Shown: positions 17,201 to 26,901, numbered from the stretch's first letter. The stretch: DNA of 64,000 bases from Allobosea sp. 117 (GCF_000702305.1 NZ_JNLC01000010.1:558001-622000), one strand, 5' to 3'. The notes: generated from the sequence alone by a model not told the origin. Translations and numbers: made by a program.

Positions 17201-18847
17201 TCATCCGATGCCGTGGTGGCGCAGCACCTCGTGGACCTTGGCCTCCAGCTCGTCCTCGGCGCAGGAGAATTGCGCCGGGCGGCTCTCGCGCCACTCCGTA
17301 TTGTCGGTGATCGCTTGCGCCGCCTTCGCGCCCTCGATCAGGTCCTTGATCTGCACCTGACCGGCGGCTTTCTCGTCCGAGCCCTGGATCACCACGCAGG
17401 GCGAGTTGCGGCGGTCGGCATATTTGAACTGGTTGCCGAGGTTCTTCGGATTGCCGAGATAGACCTCGGCGCCGAGCGGGATGTTCTCGCGCTGGAAATA
17501 GTCGCGCAGCCGCTGAGCCAGCTTCATGTAGTCGGCCGTGCGGTCGCGATCCATCACCAGAACGACGACGGGACCATAGGCCGGCGCGGCCTCCTCGGCC
17601 TTGAGGTGCGCCAGCGCTGCGGCGAGGCGCGATACGCCGATCGAGAAGCCGGTCGCCGGCACCGGCTCGGAACGGAAGCGCCCGACCAGCCCATCATAGC
17701 GCCCGCCGCCGCCCACCGAACCGAAGCGCACCGGGCGACCCTTCTCGTCCTTCACCTCGAATGTCAGCTCGGCCTCGAAGACCGGGCCGGTGTAATATTC
17801 GAGGCCGCGGACCACGGAGGGGTCGATGCGGATGCGGTCGGCGAAGTAGCCAACCTTTCCGGCGATCACCTGCAACTGCTCCAATTCCTCGAGGCCTTCC
17901 AGTGCTAGTGCATTGTCGAAAAACTGGTTCTTCAGTTTTTTAACAGTCCATGCGTTGTTGACCAGAAAGTCTCGACTGACTTCACCCCAATCCTGACCTA
18001 GCCAGCTTTCCTGATGCGTTTCCGTCCACGACGTAACATCACCGGTTTCGGCGTCGGTGCCGAAAGGATCATCTTCCCAAGCCGGAATGCCCGCGTCCAC
18101 GTAGGCAAGCACGCGATCCGCCTGCTCCTTGACTAGCCCCGCACCCTTGGTGAAGTCGCCGCTCTTGGCCTCCGGGTTCTCCCAGCGGCCGGGACCGAGC
18201 AGGTCGCGCACGCCGTTGACGCCAACTTTGTCGAGTTTGTCGATCGCCCGCAGCACCGTCAGACGCCGCCCGGCGTTCTCCTCGCCGCCGAGGCCGATGG
18301 CCTCCAGCACGCCGTCGAGCACCTTGCGGTTGTTGACCTTGATCACATAGTCGCCGCGCTTGATGCCGAGCGCCTCCAGCGTGTCGGCGGCCATCATGCA
18401 GATCTCGGCATCGGCGGCTACCGTCGGAGCGCCCACCGTGTCGGCATCGAACTGCATGAACTGGCGGAAGCGGCCCGGCCCTGGCTTCTCGTTGCGGAAC
18501 ACCCAGCCGGCGCGATAGGAGCGGAACGGCTTGGGCAGCCGGTCGAAATGCTCGGCGACGTGGCGGGCAAGCGGCGCGGTGAGGTCGTAGCGCAGCGACA
18601 ACCACTGCTCGTCGTCGTCCTGGAAGGAGAACACGCCCTCGTTCGGCCGGTCCTGGTCGGGCAGGAACTTGCCGAGCGCGTCGGTGTATTCGATGAACGG
18701 CGTCTCCAGCGCCTCGAAGCCGTAGCGCTCATAGACCTGCCGGATGGTCTCCAGCATGGTGCGCGTCGAGGCGAGCTCGACCGGGCCGCGATCGGCCAGC
18801 CCGCGCGGCAGGCGGGCCTTGAGTTTGCTGGGTTTGTCCTTGGCCAT
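17201..18847 (-). CDS. hisS: Histidyl-tRNA synthetase with unusual internal insert
   Basis: 548-residue class II synthetase charging tRNA-His. Motif 1/2 region: [29 protein letters not shown] and [31 protein letters not shown]; His-A motif [14 protein letters not shown]; motif 3 [18 protein letters not shown]-terminal anticodon domain with [17 protein letters not shown]. The start at 18847 ([16 protein letters not shown]) matches the family; an upstream in-frame extension runs through a repeat and is rejected. It is some 45 residues longer than relatives I can recall. The excess sits at about residues 253-312 (17910-18090), is rich in Trp, Asp, Gln and Asn, and is visibly poorer in GC than either flank. 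The frame is intact and all catalytic motifs are present. Confidence 0.95.
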   Translation of the reverse strand: MAKDKPSKLKARLPRGLADRGPVELASTRTMLETIRQVYERYGFEALETPFIEYTDALGKFLPDQDRPNEGVFSFQDDDEQWLSLRYDLTAPLARHVAEHFDRLPKPFRSYRAGWVFRNEKPGPGRFRQFMQFDADTVGAPTVAADAEICMMAADTLEALGIKRGDYVIKVNNRKVLDGVLEAIGLGGEENAGRRLTVLRAIDKLDKVGVNGVRDLLGPGRWENPEAKSGDFTKGAGLVKEQADRVLAYVDAGIPAWEDDPFGTDAETGDVTSWTETHQESWLGQDWGEVSRDFLVNNAWTVKKLKNQFFDNALALEGLEELEQLQVIAGKVGYFADRIRIDPSVVRGLEYYTGPVFEAELTFEVKDEKGRPVRFGSVGGGGRYDGLVGRFRSEPVPATGFSIGVSRLAAALAHLKAEEAAPAYGPVVVLVMDRDRTADYMKLAQRLRDYFQRENIPLGAEVYLGNPKNLGNQFKYADRRNSPCVVIQGSDEKAAGQVQIKDLIEGAKAAQAITDNTEWRESRPAQFSCAEDELEAKVHEVLRHHGIG

Positions 18848-18940
18848 GGTGGCGCCGTTCCTGAAAGTGGTCCGGCGCGGTTTAGAGGAAGGGGCGCGGC
18901 GCGGCAATGGTGCGGGCGCGGAGGTTTGCCGAAGAGTCTT

Positions 18941-19051
18941 CGCTGGGTCCCGGATCGGCGCTCCGCCTTCGGCGTCGCTGGCCCGGGACACGCCCACCCT
19001 ACGTTTCCCGGACAAGCGGCACGCAGTGCCGCGCCGATCCGGGACCCAGCG
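18941..19051. repeat. Long inverted repeat upstream of hisS
   Basis: Perfect 20-base arms (CGCTGGGTCCCGGATCGGCG at 18941-18960 and its complement at 19032-19051) around 71 bases; pairing continues outward with one mismatch. The GGTCCCGGATC/GATCCGGGACC words resemble the hairpin at 58085-58173, suggesting a dispersed intergenic element. It lies between the phnX 3' end and the hisS start. Confidence 0.8.
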
Positions 19052-19104
19052 GAGACTCCGCCGAAGGCGACACTAGACTATTCTTTCAGCCCACGGCTGC
19101 ATCC

Positions 19105-19167
19105 CTGCCGCCTGCCGCCTGCCGCCTGCCGCCTGCCGCCTGCCGCCTGCCGCCTGCCGCCTGCCTC
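19105..19167. repeat. Heptanucleotide tandem repeat
   Basis: Eight perfect head-to-tail copies of CTGCCGC (19105-19160) plus a ninth imperfect copy, starting just past the phnX stop. A 7-base unit shifts frame with each copy gained or lost, the pattern of slippage-prone variable-number repeats, though here it is intergenic. Confidence 0.93.
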
Positions 19168-19177
19168 GTTGGGTCCC

Positions 19178-19978
19178 TCAGGGTCGAAGCCCCGCTGCCA
19201 GCCTCGCCTCGATGGCGTCGAGTACCGGCAGCAGGTCGGCGACGCTGTCGATGACGAAATGCGCGCCGGCGCGGGCGAGCTTGTCGGTGGCGCGGGCGCG
19301 CAGGGCGGCGCGCTCGTCGGGGGCGAGCCCGTCGAGCTCGGCCTTGGAGAGGCCCGCCGCATTGCCGGACAGCGCGAGGCCGACCGTCCAGGTGCCGGCG
19401 GCGAGGCCCTCGGCGATGCCGGGCTCGGTGTCGTCGAGCTTCACGCAGGCCGACGCAGGCCACACGCCGAGATCGGCGAAGGTGCGGTACATCATCAGCG
19501 GGCTCGGCCGTCCGGCGGCGAGATCGCCGGCGCACACCACATTGTCCGGCCTGTAGCCGGCCGCAGCGGCGAGCGGCATCAGCCGCTCCATGATCGGGCG
19601 GGTATAGCCGGTGGTGGAGCCGATCTTCATGCCGCGCCGGCGCGCCTCGGCGATCACGTCGAGCAGACCGGGGATGAGGTCGGCATGCTGGGCGATCACC
19701 TCGACGTTCAGCGGCTCGAAGATGGCGAGCACATGGTCGATGTCGTCCTCGGTCGGCTCGCGCCCCTGCGCCGTCTGCCAGCGGGCGGAGATCGCCTCGT
19801 CGCGCATCAGCGCCGCGATGTGGTCGCGCTTGGGCAGGCCCATCGGCCCGCGCGCCTCCGCGATGCTGATCGTCACGCCGACGCGGGCGAACGCCTCGAC
19901 GAAGGCGCCCATCGGCGCGCGTGAGCCGAAATCGACCGCTGTGCCAGCCCAGTCGAGGATGAGTGCCTTGAGCGCCAT
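19178..19978 (-). CDS. phnX: Phosphonoacetaldehyde hydrolase (phosphonatase)
   Basis: 266-residue HAD-superfamily enzyme cleaving the C-P bond of phosphonoacetaldehyde to acetaldehyde and phosphate. Motif I is LDWAGTAVDFGS (nucleophile Asp near residue 9), MGLPKRDHI holds the Schiff-base Lys, GSTTGYTR is motif II, and KLDDTEPGIAEG carries the acidic metal ligands. Length matches the family (about 270). The start at 19978 agrees with family N-termini. It lies 25 bases downstream of the HpnW-type oxidoreductase gene, so the two form an operon. Confidence 0.93.
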   Translation of the reverse strand: MALKALILDWAGTAVDFGSRAPMGAFVEAFARVGVTISIAEARGPMGLPKRDHIAALMRDEAISARWQTAQGREPTEDDIDHVLAIFEPLNVEVIAQHADLIPGLLDVIAEARRRGMKIGSTTGYTRPIMERLMPLAAAAGYRPDNVVCAGDLAAGRPSPLMMYRTFADLGVWPASACVKLDDTEPGIAEGLAAGTWTVGLALSGNAAGLSKAELDGLAPDERAALRARATDKLARAGAHFVIDSVADLLPVLDAIEARLAAGLRP

Positions 19979-20003
19979 GCCGTTTTCCCCCTCTATGATT
20001 CGT

Positions 20004-21125
20004 TCAGTCGAACAGTTCGGCCACCGCTTCTTCGGCGATGGCAAATCCGGTGGAAGCGCCGGTGCCGCTCGTCACCACCACGAGGCGGATCGACGGGTCC
20101 GGGCGGTCGATGAAGGCGAGCCGGTCGGGCGCCGAGGCATAGGTGCCGGTCCAGCGCTCGACGATGCGTTCCGGGCGGGCGCCGAACACGGCGGCATATT
20201 CGTCGAGGATGAGATCGTCGACATGCTCCGGCGCGAAGGGATCCGGGGTCGCCGCATAGTGATGGCTGTCGCCGACCACCAGCGAGCCGTCGGCCGACTG
20301 CACGACGATGAGATGCACGCCATTGGCGAGATGGTCGCCCTGTTCGGCGGCGAGCAGTTTCTTCAACGGCGCCGCCTCGGGCAGCTCGGAATAGCCGAGA
20401 TAGCGGCCGAGCGAGAGATCGCTCATCACCGAGCCCGGCAGCGTGCCGATCGAGGGGTCCATCACGCGCAGCATGTGCAGCTTGCAGCGAGTGAGATTGT
20501 AGGCCTTGAAGCGCTCGGGCAGCAGCGTGGCGAAATCGTCGCCCGGCGCCACCACGACGCGCGCCGCCTCGACGGTGCCGTCGGCGGTGTGCACGCGCCC
20601 CGGCTCGACGCCGGTGACCACGGTAGCGCGACGGAATTCGACCCCCTTCGCCTCTTCCAGCCAGCGCGCGAGCTTCGGGATCGCCTCGCGCGATTCGACC
20701 CGCATGTCGTGCGGGCTCCACAGCGCAGCGAGCTGGTTGCCGCCGAGCGCGGGTAGCCGCTCACGCGCCTGCTCGGCCGTGAGCAGGGCGCAGCCCTCGC
20801 CCATCTCGGTCTTCAGGAACGCCTCCAGCACCGCCACCGATTCCGGCCGGCGCACGCTGACGAGGAGGCCGCGATGGATCACCTCGATGCCGGCCTGCGG
20901 CGCCACCTCGGCCCAGATGTCGCGCGAGCGGCGGGCGCGGTTCCAGCATTCGCCGCGCTGCTGGCCGGTGACGGTGACGAAGCCGAAATTGCGCACCGAG
21001 GCACCGTTCGCCTGCGCGTCGCGGTCGATGACAACCACCTTCAGCCCGCGCCGCACGGCAGCCAGCGCATGGCCGAGCCCGACCACACCGGCGCCGACCA
21101 CGGCGAGATCATAGCTGTGCGGCAT
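20004..21125 (-). CDS. HpnW-type FAD-dependent oxidoreductase (TIGR03364 family)
   Basis: 373-residue DAO-type flavoprotein. The N-terminal Rossmann motif is VVGAGVVGLGHALAAVRRGLKVVVID, and the C-terminal FAD contact region is DPSIRLVVVTSGTGASTGFAIAEE. The family is characteristically encoded beside phosphonatase and is proposed to generate phosphonoacetaldehyde oxidatively from aminoethylphosphonate or its N-methyl form. Here it directly precedes phnX and no PhnW transaminase is in the window, which fits that idea; the assignment of substrate is inference. A bipartite repeat lies upstream. Confidence 0.85.
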   Translation of the reverse strand: MPHSYDLAVVGAGVVGLGHALAAVRRGLKVVVIDRDAQANGASVRNFGFVTVTGQQRGECWNRARRSRDIWAEVAPQAGIEVIHRGLLVSVRRPESVAVLEAFLKTEMGEGCALLTAEQARERLPALGGNQLAALWSPHDMRVESREAIPKLARWLEEAKGVEFRRATVVTGVEPGRVHTADGTVEAARVVVAPGDDFATLLPERFKAYNLTRCKLHMLRVMDPSIGTLPGSVMSDLSLGRYLGYSELPEAAPLKKLLAAEQGDHLANGVHLIVVQSADGSLVVGDSHHYAATPDPFAPEHVDDLILDEYAAVFGARPERIVERWTGTYASAPDRLAFIDRPDPSIRLVVVTSGTGASTGFAIAEEAVAELFD

Positions 21126-21165
21126 GGGCGGCCCCGGCGGATATGAGGAAACGATGGGCTCATAG

Positions 21166-21275
21166 GCATGTTCCGCGAAAGTTGAAAGACTTTCGCGATG
21201 AGAACATGCCCGATGTACTGAAATAGAGCACTTTCTCGTCGATCAGGTGTTTCACCTGATCGGAAAGGGCTCTAG
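21166..21275 (+). repeat. Bipartite palindromic repeat, copy 1
   Basis: Two hairpins in about 110 bases. Hairpin A: GCATGTTC-CGCGAAAGT paired with ACTTTCGCG...GAACATGC. Hairpin B: GATCAGGTG-TTT-CACCTGATC, followed by GGAAAGGGCTCTAG. The same layout recurs at 29503-29619 (opposite orientation) and 33571-33686. All copies are intergenic. This one sits between the LysR and FAD oxidoreductase genes. Confidence 0.9.
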
Positions 21276-21313
21276 CCGGTTCGCGCGCCGCCCGCTAGCG
21301 CGACGATAAGCGG

Positions 21314-22249
21314 CTACGCCGCCTCCGCCCTCGTCCCGGCATCGAAGCCGTCGATCGCCCGCAGCGCCGGCACGACGAAGTCGATGAAGGCCCGGATCGC
21401 CGGCCGCATGAAGCGGACGGAAGGGAACACGAGGAACGCCTCGCTCGGCCGCATTTCGTGACGTGGCAGCACCCGCACCAGCCGCCCGTCGGCGAGCATG
21501 TCGGTGACGAGCAGTTGCTGCACCGGGCCGGCGGCGCGGCCGGACACAAGCGTCGCGGTGATCACCTCTGCATTGTTGGTCCTCAGAACCGGCCGGACCG
21601 GCACCTCGACCGTGCCGTTCGGGCCGTTGAGCGTCAGCATGTCGCGCGGCGCCAGCGCCGTCGTGGTGGTGACGAGAGGCACGTCCGTCAGATCGGCGGG
21701 CTCCAGCATCGCGCCATGCCGGGCCAGAAAATCCGGGCTGGCGACGACGATGCGCCGCACGGCGCCGAGCCGGCGAATGATCAGGTCCTGGCCCTCCGGC
21801 CGCCCATAGCGGAGCGCGAGGTCGAAATTCTCGTAGACGAGGTCGACGCCGCGATTCTCCAGGATGAGGTCGACCGTCACCGCCGGATAGCGCTCCTGAA
21901 AGGCGAGGATGATGGGGTGGATGTGGGAAGCGCCGATGCAGGACGGCGCATGGATGCGCAGCGGCCCTTCCACCGCGCCCATGTCGCGGCGCACGCCCTC
22001 GATCGCCGAATCGATGGTCGCCAGCGCGCCACGGCTGGCATCGTAGAGCGCCTGCCCCTGCGGCGTCGGGCGGACGATGCGGGCGGAACGCTCGAACAGC
22101 CGCGCGCCGACATGGCGTTCCAGGTTGCGCAGATGCTTGGTCACCGCAGGTTGCGACACGCCGAGATCGCGGGCCGCGGCGGTGATCGAACCGCGCTCGA
22201 CCGTTCGCAAGAAAGCCCTGAGGGCGATGGCGAGGTCCATCCATTCCAT
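21314..22249 (-). CDS. LysR-family transcriptional regulator
   Basis: 311 residues. N-terminal winged helix: LRAFLRTVERGSITAAARDLGVSQPAVTKHLRNLERHVGARLFERS, the LysR recognition region. The C-terminal LysR substrate-binding domain continues to FIDFVVPALRAIDGF. The start at 22249 (or 22240) places the helix-turn-helix at the usual distance from the N-terminus; longer in-frame starts overlap the divergent gene. It is divergent from the L,D-transpeptidase gene with 96 bases between them, and upstream of the phosphonate pair on the same strand. Either could be its target. Confidence 0.9.
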   Translation of the reverse strand: MEWMDLAIALRAFLRTVERGSITAAARDLGVSQPAVTKHLRNLERHVGARLFERSARIVRPTPQGQALYDASRGALATIDSAIEGVRRDMGAVEGPLRIHAPSCIGASHIHPIILAFQERYPAVTVDLILENRGVDLVYENFDLALRYGRPEGQDLIIRRLGAVRRIVVASPDFLARHGAMLEPADLTDVPLVTTTTALAPRDMLTLNGPNGTVEVPVRPVLRTNNAEVITATLVSGRAAGPVQQLLVTDMLADGRLVRVLPRHEMRPSEAFLVFPSVRFMRPAIRAFIDFVVPALRAIDGFDAGTRAEAA

Positions 22250-22345
22250 CCGGTTATGATCTTGATTACTCCATAACATATGGAGGTCTTCGGTGCCAAA
22301 AGGCTCTATGCGGATCCGATCCACCGTTTCGAGCCAAGATCGTCG

Positions 22346-23005
22346 ATGAGCCTCCACAGACGTGCGTTCCTTCTCGCCGCCCCGGCCGCGCTTGCTGGCT
22401 GCGCCGCCCGCCGAAGCACCGACTCCGCCGCAATAGCCGCGCCCGTCGCCACGGACCGCCACGCCGCGCTCTATGCGGCGGTGGAGGGCGAGCCCTTTCC
22501 GGTGCCAGCGGTCGACCTCGACGAGATCGACCCGAAATTCCTGCGCCGCGAGGTCGCCTATGCGACGCGCGAGCCCGCCGGCACGGTCGTCGTCGACCCG
22601 AGTGAGCGCTTCGCTTATCTGGTGCTGGAGAAGGGCCGGGCGCTGCGCTACGGCGTCGGGGTCGGCAAGGAGGAAGCGTTCAACTTCCGCGGACCGGCGG
22701 TGGTCGCGCGCAAGGCGGAGTGGCCGCGCTGGACGCCGACGCCCGCCATGATCCGCCGCGATCCGGAGCGTTACGCGAAATATGCCGGCGGCCTGCCGGG
22801 CGGGGAGGGCAATCCGCTCGGGCCGCGCGCCCTATATCTCTATCGCGACGGGCGCGACACGCTCTACCGGCTGCACGGCACGGTCGAGCCATGGACCATC
22901 GGCACCATGGTGTCCTCGGGCTGCGTGCGGCTGATCAACCAGGACATCATCGACCTCTACCGCCGCGTGCCGGTCGGCAGCCGCGTGGTGGTGCTGCCGG
23001 CCTGA
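22346..23005 (+). CDS. L,D-transpeptidase (YkuD domain), exported
   Basis: 219 residues. It makes or remodels 3-3 peptidoglycan cross-links, or attaches proteins to peptidoglycan, in the periplasm. The N-terminus LHRRAFLLAAPAALAGCAARR has a twin-Arg-like pair, a hydrophobic core and a lipobox-like LAGC, so it may be a lipoprotein. The YkuD domain spans about residues 80-218 with the catalytic motif HGTVEPWTIGTMVSSGCVRL (His, Ser-Ser-Gly-Cys-Val-Arg). The ATG at 22346 is preferred over 22280 because it gives a proper signal sequence. Confidence 0.92.
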   Translation: MSLHRRAFLLAAPAALAGCAARRSTDSAAIAAPVATDRHAALYAAVEGEPFPVPAVDLDEIDPKFLRREVAYATREPAGTVVVDPSERFAYLVLEKGRALRYGVGVGKEEAFNFRGPAVVARKAEWPRWTPTPAMIRRDPERYAKYAGGLPGGEGNPLGPRALYLYRDGRDTLYRLHGTVEPWTIGTMVSSGCVRLINQDIIDLYRRVPVGSRVVVLPA

Positions 23006-23110
23006 TGGGGTGACATCGGCCACTCCCTGCAAACCATGTCGCGCGGCGTGCATGGACCCCCGCACTGCCCTTTGGTAGAAGCCGGCACCATTTGCAGGAA
23101 CCACCCGCGC

Positions 23111-24250
23111 GTGACCCTACCGCCCACCTTGCCTGCCGCCGCCCCGGCGCATGCCGAGGAACTGCTCGCGCTCTATGCGCGGGCCGGCTTCGCGCGCGTC
23201 GATCCGCCCTTGCTGCAGCCCGCCGACGCCTTCCTCGACCTCTCCGGCGAGGAGATGCGCCGGCTGATGTATCTGACCACCGACGCCGAGGGACGGGAGC
23301 TGTGTCTGCGGCCCGACCTCACCTTGCCGGTGTGCCGGCTCTATCTCGAATCCGGCGCGCGCACGCCGGCCGATTTCGCCTATCTCGGCCCGGTGTTCCG
23401 CTCCAACGAGCCGACCGGCGAGTTCCTGCAGGCCGGCGTCGAGTCCTTCGGTCGCGCCGACCGCGAGGCGGCCGATGCCGACCTGCTCTCGCTCGGGCTG
23501 GAGACGGCGGCGCTGTGGGGCATCATCGCGCCGACCATCCGCATCGGCGATGCCGGCCTGTTCGCCGCGCTGCTCGACGCGCTCGACCTGCCGCCCGGCT
23601 GGCGCCGGCGCCTGGTCAAGGATTTCGCCCGTGCCGGCAGCCTCGGGGCCGATCTCGCCGTGCTGAAGCAACGCCCGGAGGGCGGCGGCGTGTCCGATCA
23701 TGCCGGCGTGCTCTCCGCGCTTGCGGGCTCCGACCCGGAGGCGGCGCATGCCCTCGTCACTGACCTTTTGTCCATCGCCGGCATCTCTACGGTTGGCGGG
23801 CGCACCGTGTCGGAGATCGCCGAGCGCTTCCTCGAGCAGGCGGCCTCGGGCGACGCCGAGGGCCTGCCGGCCGAGAAGGTCGCGGTGCTGGAACGCTATC
23901 TGGCGATCGAAGGCGATCCGGACGCGGCGGCGCGCGCCCTGCGTGCGCTGGCCGGCGATGCCGGGCTCGATCTTTCCGCCGCGCTCGACGCCTTCGAGGT
24001 GCGCACCAATTTCATCGCCGCGCAGGGCGTCGAGGTGGCCCGGCTGAACTTCGCCGCCGCCTTCGGCCGCCCGCTCGACTATTACACTGGCATGGTGTTC
24101 GAGCTGCACGAGAACGGTGGCCCGGTGCCGCTGGTGGCCGGCGGGCGCTATGACGGGCTGCTCGCCCGGCTCGGCGCACCGGAGCCGATCCCGGCGGTCG
24201 GTTTCGCGGTCTGGCCGGCCCGGCTCGATGCGCTGGAGGCCAGGCTATGA
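23111..24250 (+). CDS. hisZ: ATP phosphoribosyltransferase regulatory subunit HisZ
   Basis: 379-residue class II synthetase-like paralog of HisS that lacks aminoacylation function and acts with HisG in the first step of histidine synthesis. Seen: [85 protein letters not shown], and [33 protein letters not shown] near the end. The C-terminal anticodon domain of HisS is absent, as expected. The GTG at 23111 is chosen; the earlier in-frame ATG at 23036 adds an unlikely leader. The stop overlaps the hisG start (ATGA). Confidence 0.93.
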   Translation: MTLPPTLPAAAPAHAEELLALYARAGFARVDPPLLQPADAFLDLSGEEMRRLMYLTTDAEGRELCLRPDLTLPVCRLYLESGARTPADFAYLGPVFRSNEPTGEFLQAGVESFGRADREAADADLLSLGLETAALWGIIAPTIRIGDAGLFAALLDALDLPPGWRRRLVKDFARAGSLGADLAVLKQRPEGGGVSDHAGVLSALAGSDPEAAHALVTDLLSIAGISTVGGRTVSEIAERFLEQAASGDAEGLPAEKVAVLERYLAIEGDPDAAARALRALAGDAGLDLSAALDAFEVRTNFIAAQGVEVARLNFAAAFGRPLDYYTGMVFELHENGGPVPLVAGGRYDGLLARLGAPEPIPAVGFAVWPARLDALEARL

Positions 24251-25233
24251 GCATGACCGCGAGCGCCCCGCTCATCCTCGCCGTCCCCTCCAAGGGCCGG
24301 CTGCAGGAGAACACCAGCGCCTTCTTCGCCCGCGCCGGCATGACGCTGACGCAGTCGCGCGGCTCGCGCGACTATCGCGGCGTGCTTTCCGGCGTCGAGG
24401 GGGTGGAGGTCGCCTTCCTCTCGGCCTCCGAGATCGCTGGCCAGCTCGCCTCCGGCGCCGTGCATCTCGGCGTTACCGGCGAGGATCTGGTGCGCGAGAG
24501 CATTCCCGACGCCGATTCCAAGGTGCTGCTGGTCGAAGGCCTCGGCTTCGGCCACGCCAATGTGGTGGTGGCGGTGCCGCAGGCCTGGATCGACGTGCGC
24601 ACCATGCGCGACCTCGACGACGTGGCGACGCATTTCCATGCGAGCCGCGGCCGGCGGGTGCGGGTGGCGACCAAATATCTCAACCTCACCCGCGGTTTCT
24701 TCGATCGGCACGGCATCGTCGACTATCGCATCGTCGAAAGCCTGGGGGCCACCGAGGGCACGCCGGCGGCCGGCACGGCGGAGCTGATCGTCGACATCAC
24801 CACCACCGGATCGACGCTGGCGGCCAACGCGCTGAAGGTGATCGACGACGGGGTGATCCTGCGCTCGGAGGCCAACCTCGTCGCCTCGCTCGGCGCGAGC
24901 TGGAGCGAGGCCGCGCGGGCCTCGGCGCGCGCGCTGCTCGACCGCATCACCGCGGCGCGCAGGGCGGCGACCATGCGCGAGGTGAAGACGCGCTTTTCCG
25001 CCTGCGACACGGCGGTGGTCCGGGAGGCCGTGGAGCGCTTCGGCGCGCTCGCCCCCTTCGGCGCGCCGACCTCCTCCGGCATGGTGACGCTGCACTGCCC
25101 GCCGGAGACGCTGCACGGCCTCGCCGTGTTCCTGCGCGAGCAGGGCGCGGCGACCGTCTCGGTCGGTCCGCTGGACTATGTCTTCGCCGCCGAGAACCCG
25201 CTCTACGAGAAGCTCGCTGCGCGGCTGGGGTGA
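24247..25233 (+). CDS. hisG: ATP phosphoribosyltransferase HisG
   Basis: 328-residue catalytic subunit for the first committed step of histidine synthesis (PRPP plus ATP to PR-ATP). Seen: [22 protein letters not shown] at the N-terminus, [31 protein letters not shown], and the PRPP-binding-like stretch [21 protein letters not shown]. It pairs with hisZ through a four-base overlap, so it works as the HisG-HisZ complex typical of alphaproteobacteria. Confidence 0.95.
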   Translation: MSMTASAPLILAVPSKGRLQENTSAFFARAGMTLTQSRGSRDYRGVLSGVEGVEVAFLSASEIAGQLASGAVHLGVTGEDLVRESIPDADSKVLLVEGLGFGHANVVVAVPQAWIDVRTMRDLDDVATHFHASRGRRVRVATKYLNLTRGFFDRHGIVDYRIVESLGATEGTPAAGTAELIVDITTTGSTLAANALKVIDDGVILRSEANLVASLGASWSEAARASARALLDRITAARRAATMREVKTRFSACDTAVVREAVERFGALAPFGAPTSSGMVTLHCPPETLHGLAVFLREQGAATVSVGPLDYVFAAENPLYEKLAARLG

Positions 25234-25250
25234 GGCTTGGTAGCACCTGC

Positions 25251-25355
25251 GTGCTTCGAGGCTCGCTGGCGCTCGCACCTCAGCATGACGACGGTTGCAA
25301 CAGATGAAGCCACGTCATCCTGAGGTGCCCGGCGCAAGCCGGGCCTCGAAGGACG
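25251..25355. repeat. CCTCGAAGGA-type dispersed inverted repeat, locus 1
   Basis: Two inverted halves: 25251-25290 (CTTCGAGGCTC...CACCTCAGCATGACG) and 25313-25355 (CGTCATCCTGAGGTGCCC...GGGCCTCGAAGGACG), each with an internal hairpin. Similar elements lie at 39510-39617 and 44255-44362. It fills the gap between the converging hisG and cysG and may also stop transcription. Confidence 0.85.
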
Positions 25356-25380
25356 CACAACGCCGCCGCCACACGCCGGC

Positions 25381-26901
25381 TTAGCTGCGGGCCGCCTGCG
25401 CGTCGCCGTCCGCGGCGGGCTCGGTCTCCGCCACCTCCACGGCCTCACCCATCGCCCAGCCGAACAGGATGAGACAGGGGCCGGTCACGCCGTCCTCGCT
25501 TGCGCGGGCGAGCCCGTCGGCGAGCGTCGCGACGGTGCCGAAGACGCGCTTCTCCTCCGGCCGCGTCGCGGAGAACACGGCAAGCGCCGGCGTCGCCCCG
25601 TCGAGCCCTACCGCCATCGCCTTCGCGGCGAGCTCGGCCCAGGTGCGCTGGGGCATGTAGACCACCGTGGTCGCCGCCGGATCGGCCAATGCCTGCCAGT
25701 CGAGGTCGCGCGGCAGCCTGCCGTCGCGGGCATGGGCGGTGATGAATTGCAGCCGCCGGGCGTGGTCGCGATGGGTGAGCGACACGCCGATGCGGCTTGC
25801 CGCGCCCTGCGCCGCCGAGATGCCGGGCACCAGCTCGACCGGGATGCCGGCCTCGCGCGCGGCGGTGATTTCCTCGCCGGCGCGCCCGAAGATCAGCGGG
25901 TCGCCGCCCTTGAGCCGCACCACGCGCTTGCCCTGTTTCGCCAGCGAGACCATCAGCGCGTTGATGTCGTCCTGCTTGCAGGAGGGCCGGTAGCCGGTCT
26001 TGCCGACCAGCATCTTCTTTGCCTCGCGCCGCGCCACGTCGAGCACGGCGGGGGCGACGAGGTCGTCATAGAGCACGACGTCGGCCGATTGCAGCACCCG
26101 CACGGCCTTCAGCGTCAGCAGCTCGGGATCGCCCGGCCCGGCGCCGACGAGGGCGACCGAGCCGCGATGAGCCTCGCCGCGCTCGCGCTCGGCCTGCACC
26201 AGGAGCTGGTCGCGCAGCGCCGAGGCGGGCGCCTCGTCCGGCGCCTCCAGCGCCCGCGCCGTGAAGCGCTCCCAGAAGCGCCGGCGGCCGTGATGGGAGA
26301 GGTCGAGCGCGGCGACCGAGGGGCGCCAACTGCGCGCCGCTTCCGCCCAGCGCTTGAAGCCCTGCGGGATCACCGCCTCGATCTTGGCGCGCACCGCCTG
26401 GCCGAACACCGGGGCGGCGCCGTCGGTCGAGATGCCGACGACCAGCGGCGAGCGGTTGACGATGGCGCCAAAGGCGAAGTCGCAATGCGCCGGCTTGTCG
26501 ACCACGTTCACCGGCACGCCGGCGGTGCGGGCGGCCTCGGCGAAGCGAGCCGCCTCCTCGTCCGCCTCGAAATCCCCGATGGCGAGCGCGGCGCCGGCGA
26601 GGTCCGCGGCCGTCCAGTCGCGGGCGACGAGGGCGAGGGAACCACCCGGCGGGGCGTCAGCCAGAGCGAGGATGTCGGCGCATGGCGCGGCGGCGTAGAG
26701 CGCGACCTCGGCGCCGGCGGCCAGCAGCAGCTCGGCCTTCCACGCTGCGCCCGCCGAGCCGCCGGCCACCACCACGCGCCGGCCCTTCAGCGCGAAGAAC
26801 ACCGGCAGCCTGGCAAGCGGCTCCATGCGCGCCCCCGCGTGGTCGGCGGGGCGGCGCTCGAAATCGGCAGTGGAAGCGGGCTCGTTCTCGGGGCGCGCCA
26901 T
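25381..26901 (-). CDS. cysG: Trifunctional siroheme synthase CysG
   Basis: 506 residues. It makes siroheme for sulfite and nitrite reductases: uroporphyrinogen-III C-methylation, then precorrin-2 oxidation and iron insertion. The N-terminal part is the dehydrogenase/ferrochelatase domain (LPVFFALKGRRVVVAGGSAGAAWKAELLLAAGA; KPAHCDFAFGAIVNRSPLVVGISTDGAAPVF). The C-terminal part is the methyltransferase (VALVGAGPGDPELLTLKAVRVLQSADVVLYDDLV, VRLKGGDPLIFGRAGEE, VPGISAAQGAASRIGVSLTHR). The start is uncertain: 26901 is used, with 26826 (MEPLARLPVFF) giving the minimal domain. No cysteine-pathway genes are adjacent in the window. Confidence 0.93.
   Translation of the reverse strand: MARPENEPASTADFERRPADHAGARMEPLARLPVFFALKGRRVVVAGGSAGAAWKAELLLAAGAEVALYAAAPCADILALADAPPGGSLALVARDWTAADLAGAALAIGDFEADEEAARFAEAARTAGVPVNVVDKPAHCDFAFGAIVNRSPLVVGISTDGAAPVFGQAVRAKIEAVIPQGFKRWAEAARSWRPSVAALDLSHHGRRRFWERFTARALEAPDEAPASALRDQLLVQAERERGEAHRGSVALVGAGPGDPELLTLKAVRVLQSADVVLYDDLVAPAVLDVARREAKKMLVGKTGYRPSCKQDDINALMVSLAKQGKRVVRLKGGDPLIFGRAGEEITAAREAGIPVELVPGISAAQGAASRIGVSLTHRDHARRLQFITAHARDGRLPRDLDWQALADPAATTVVYMPQRTWAELAAKAMAVGLDGATPALAVFSATRPEEKRVFGTVATLADGLARASEDGVTGPCLILFGWAMGEAVEVAETEPAADGDAQAARS

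Noticed and set aside
19105-19167. Heptamer repeat as a CRISPR or coding repeat
   Set aside because: Units are 7 bases with no spacers, and they lie past the phnX stop.
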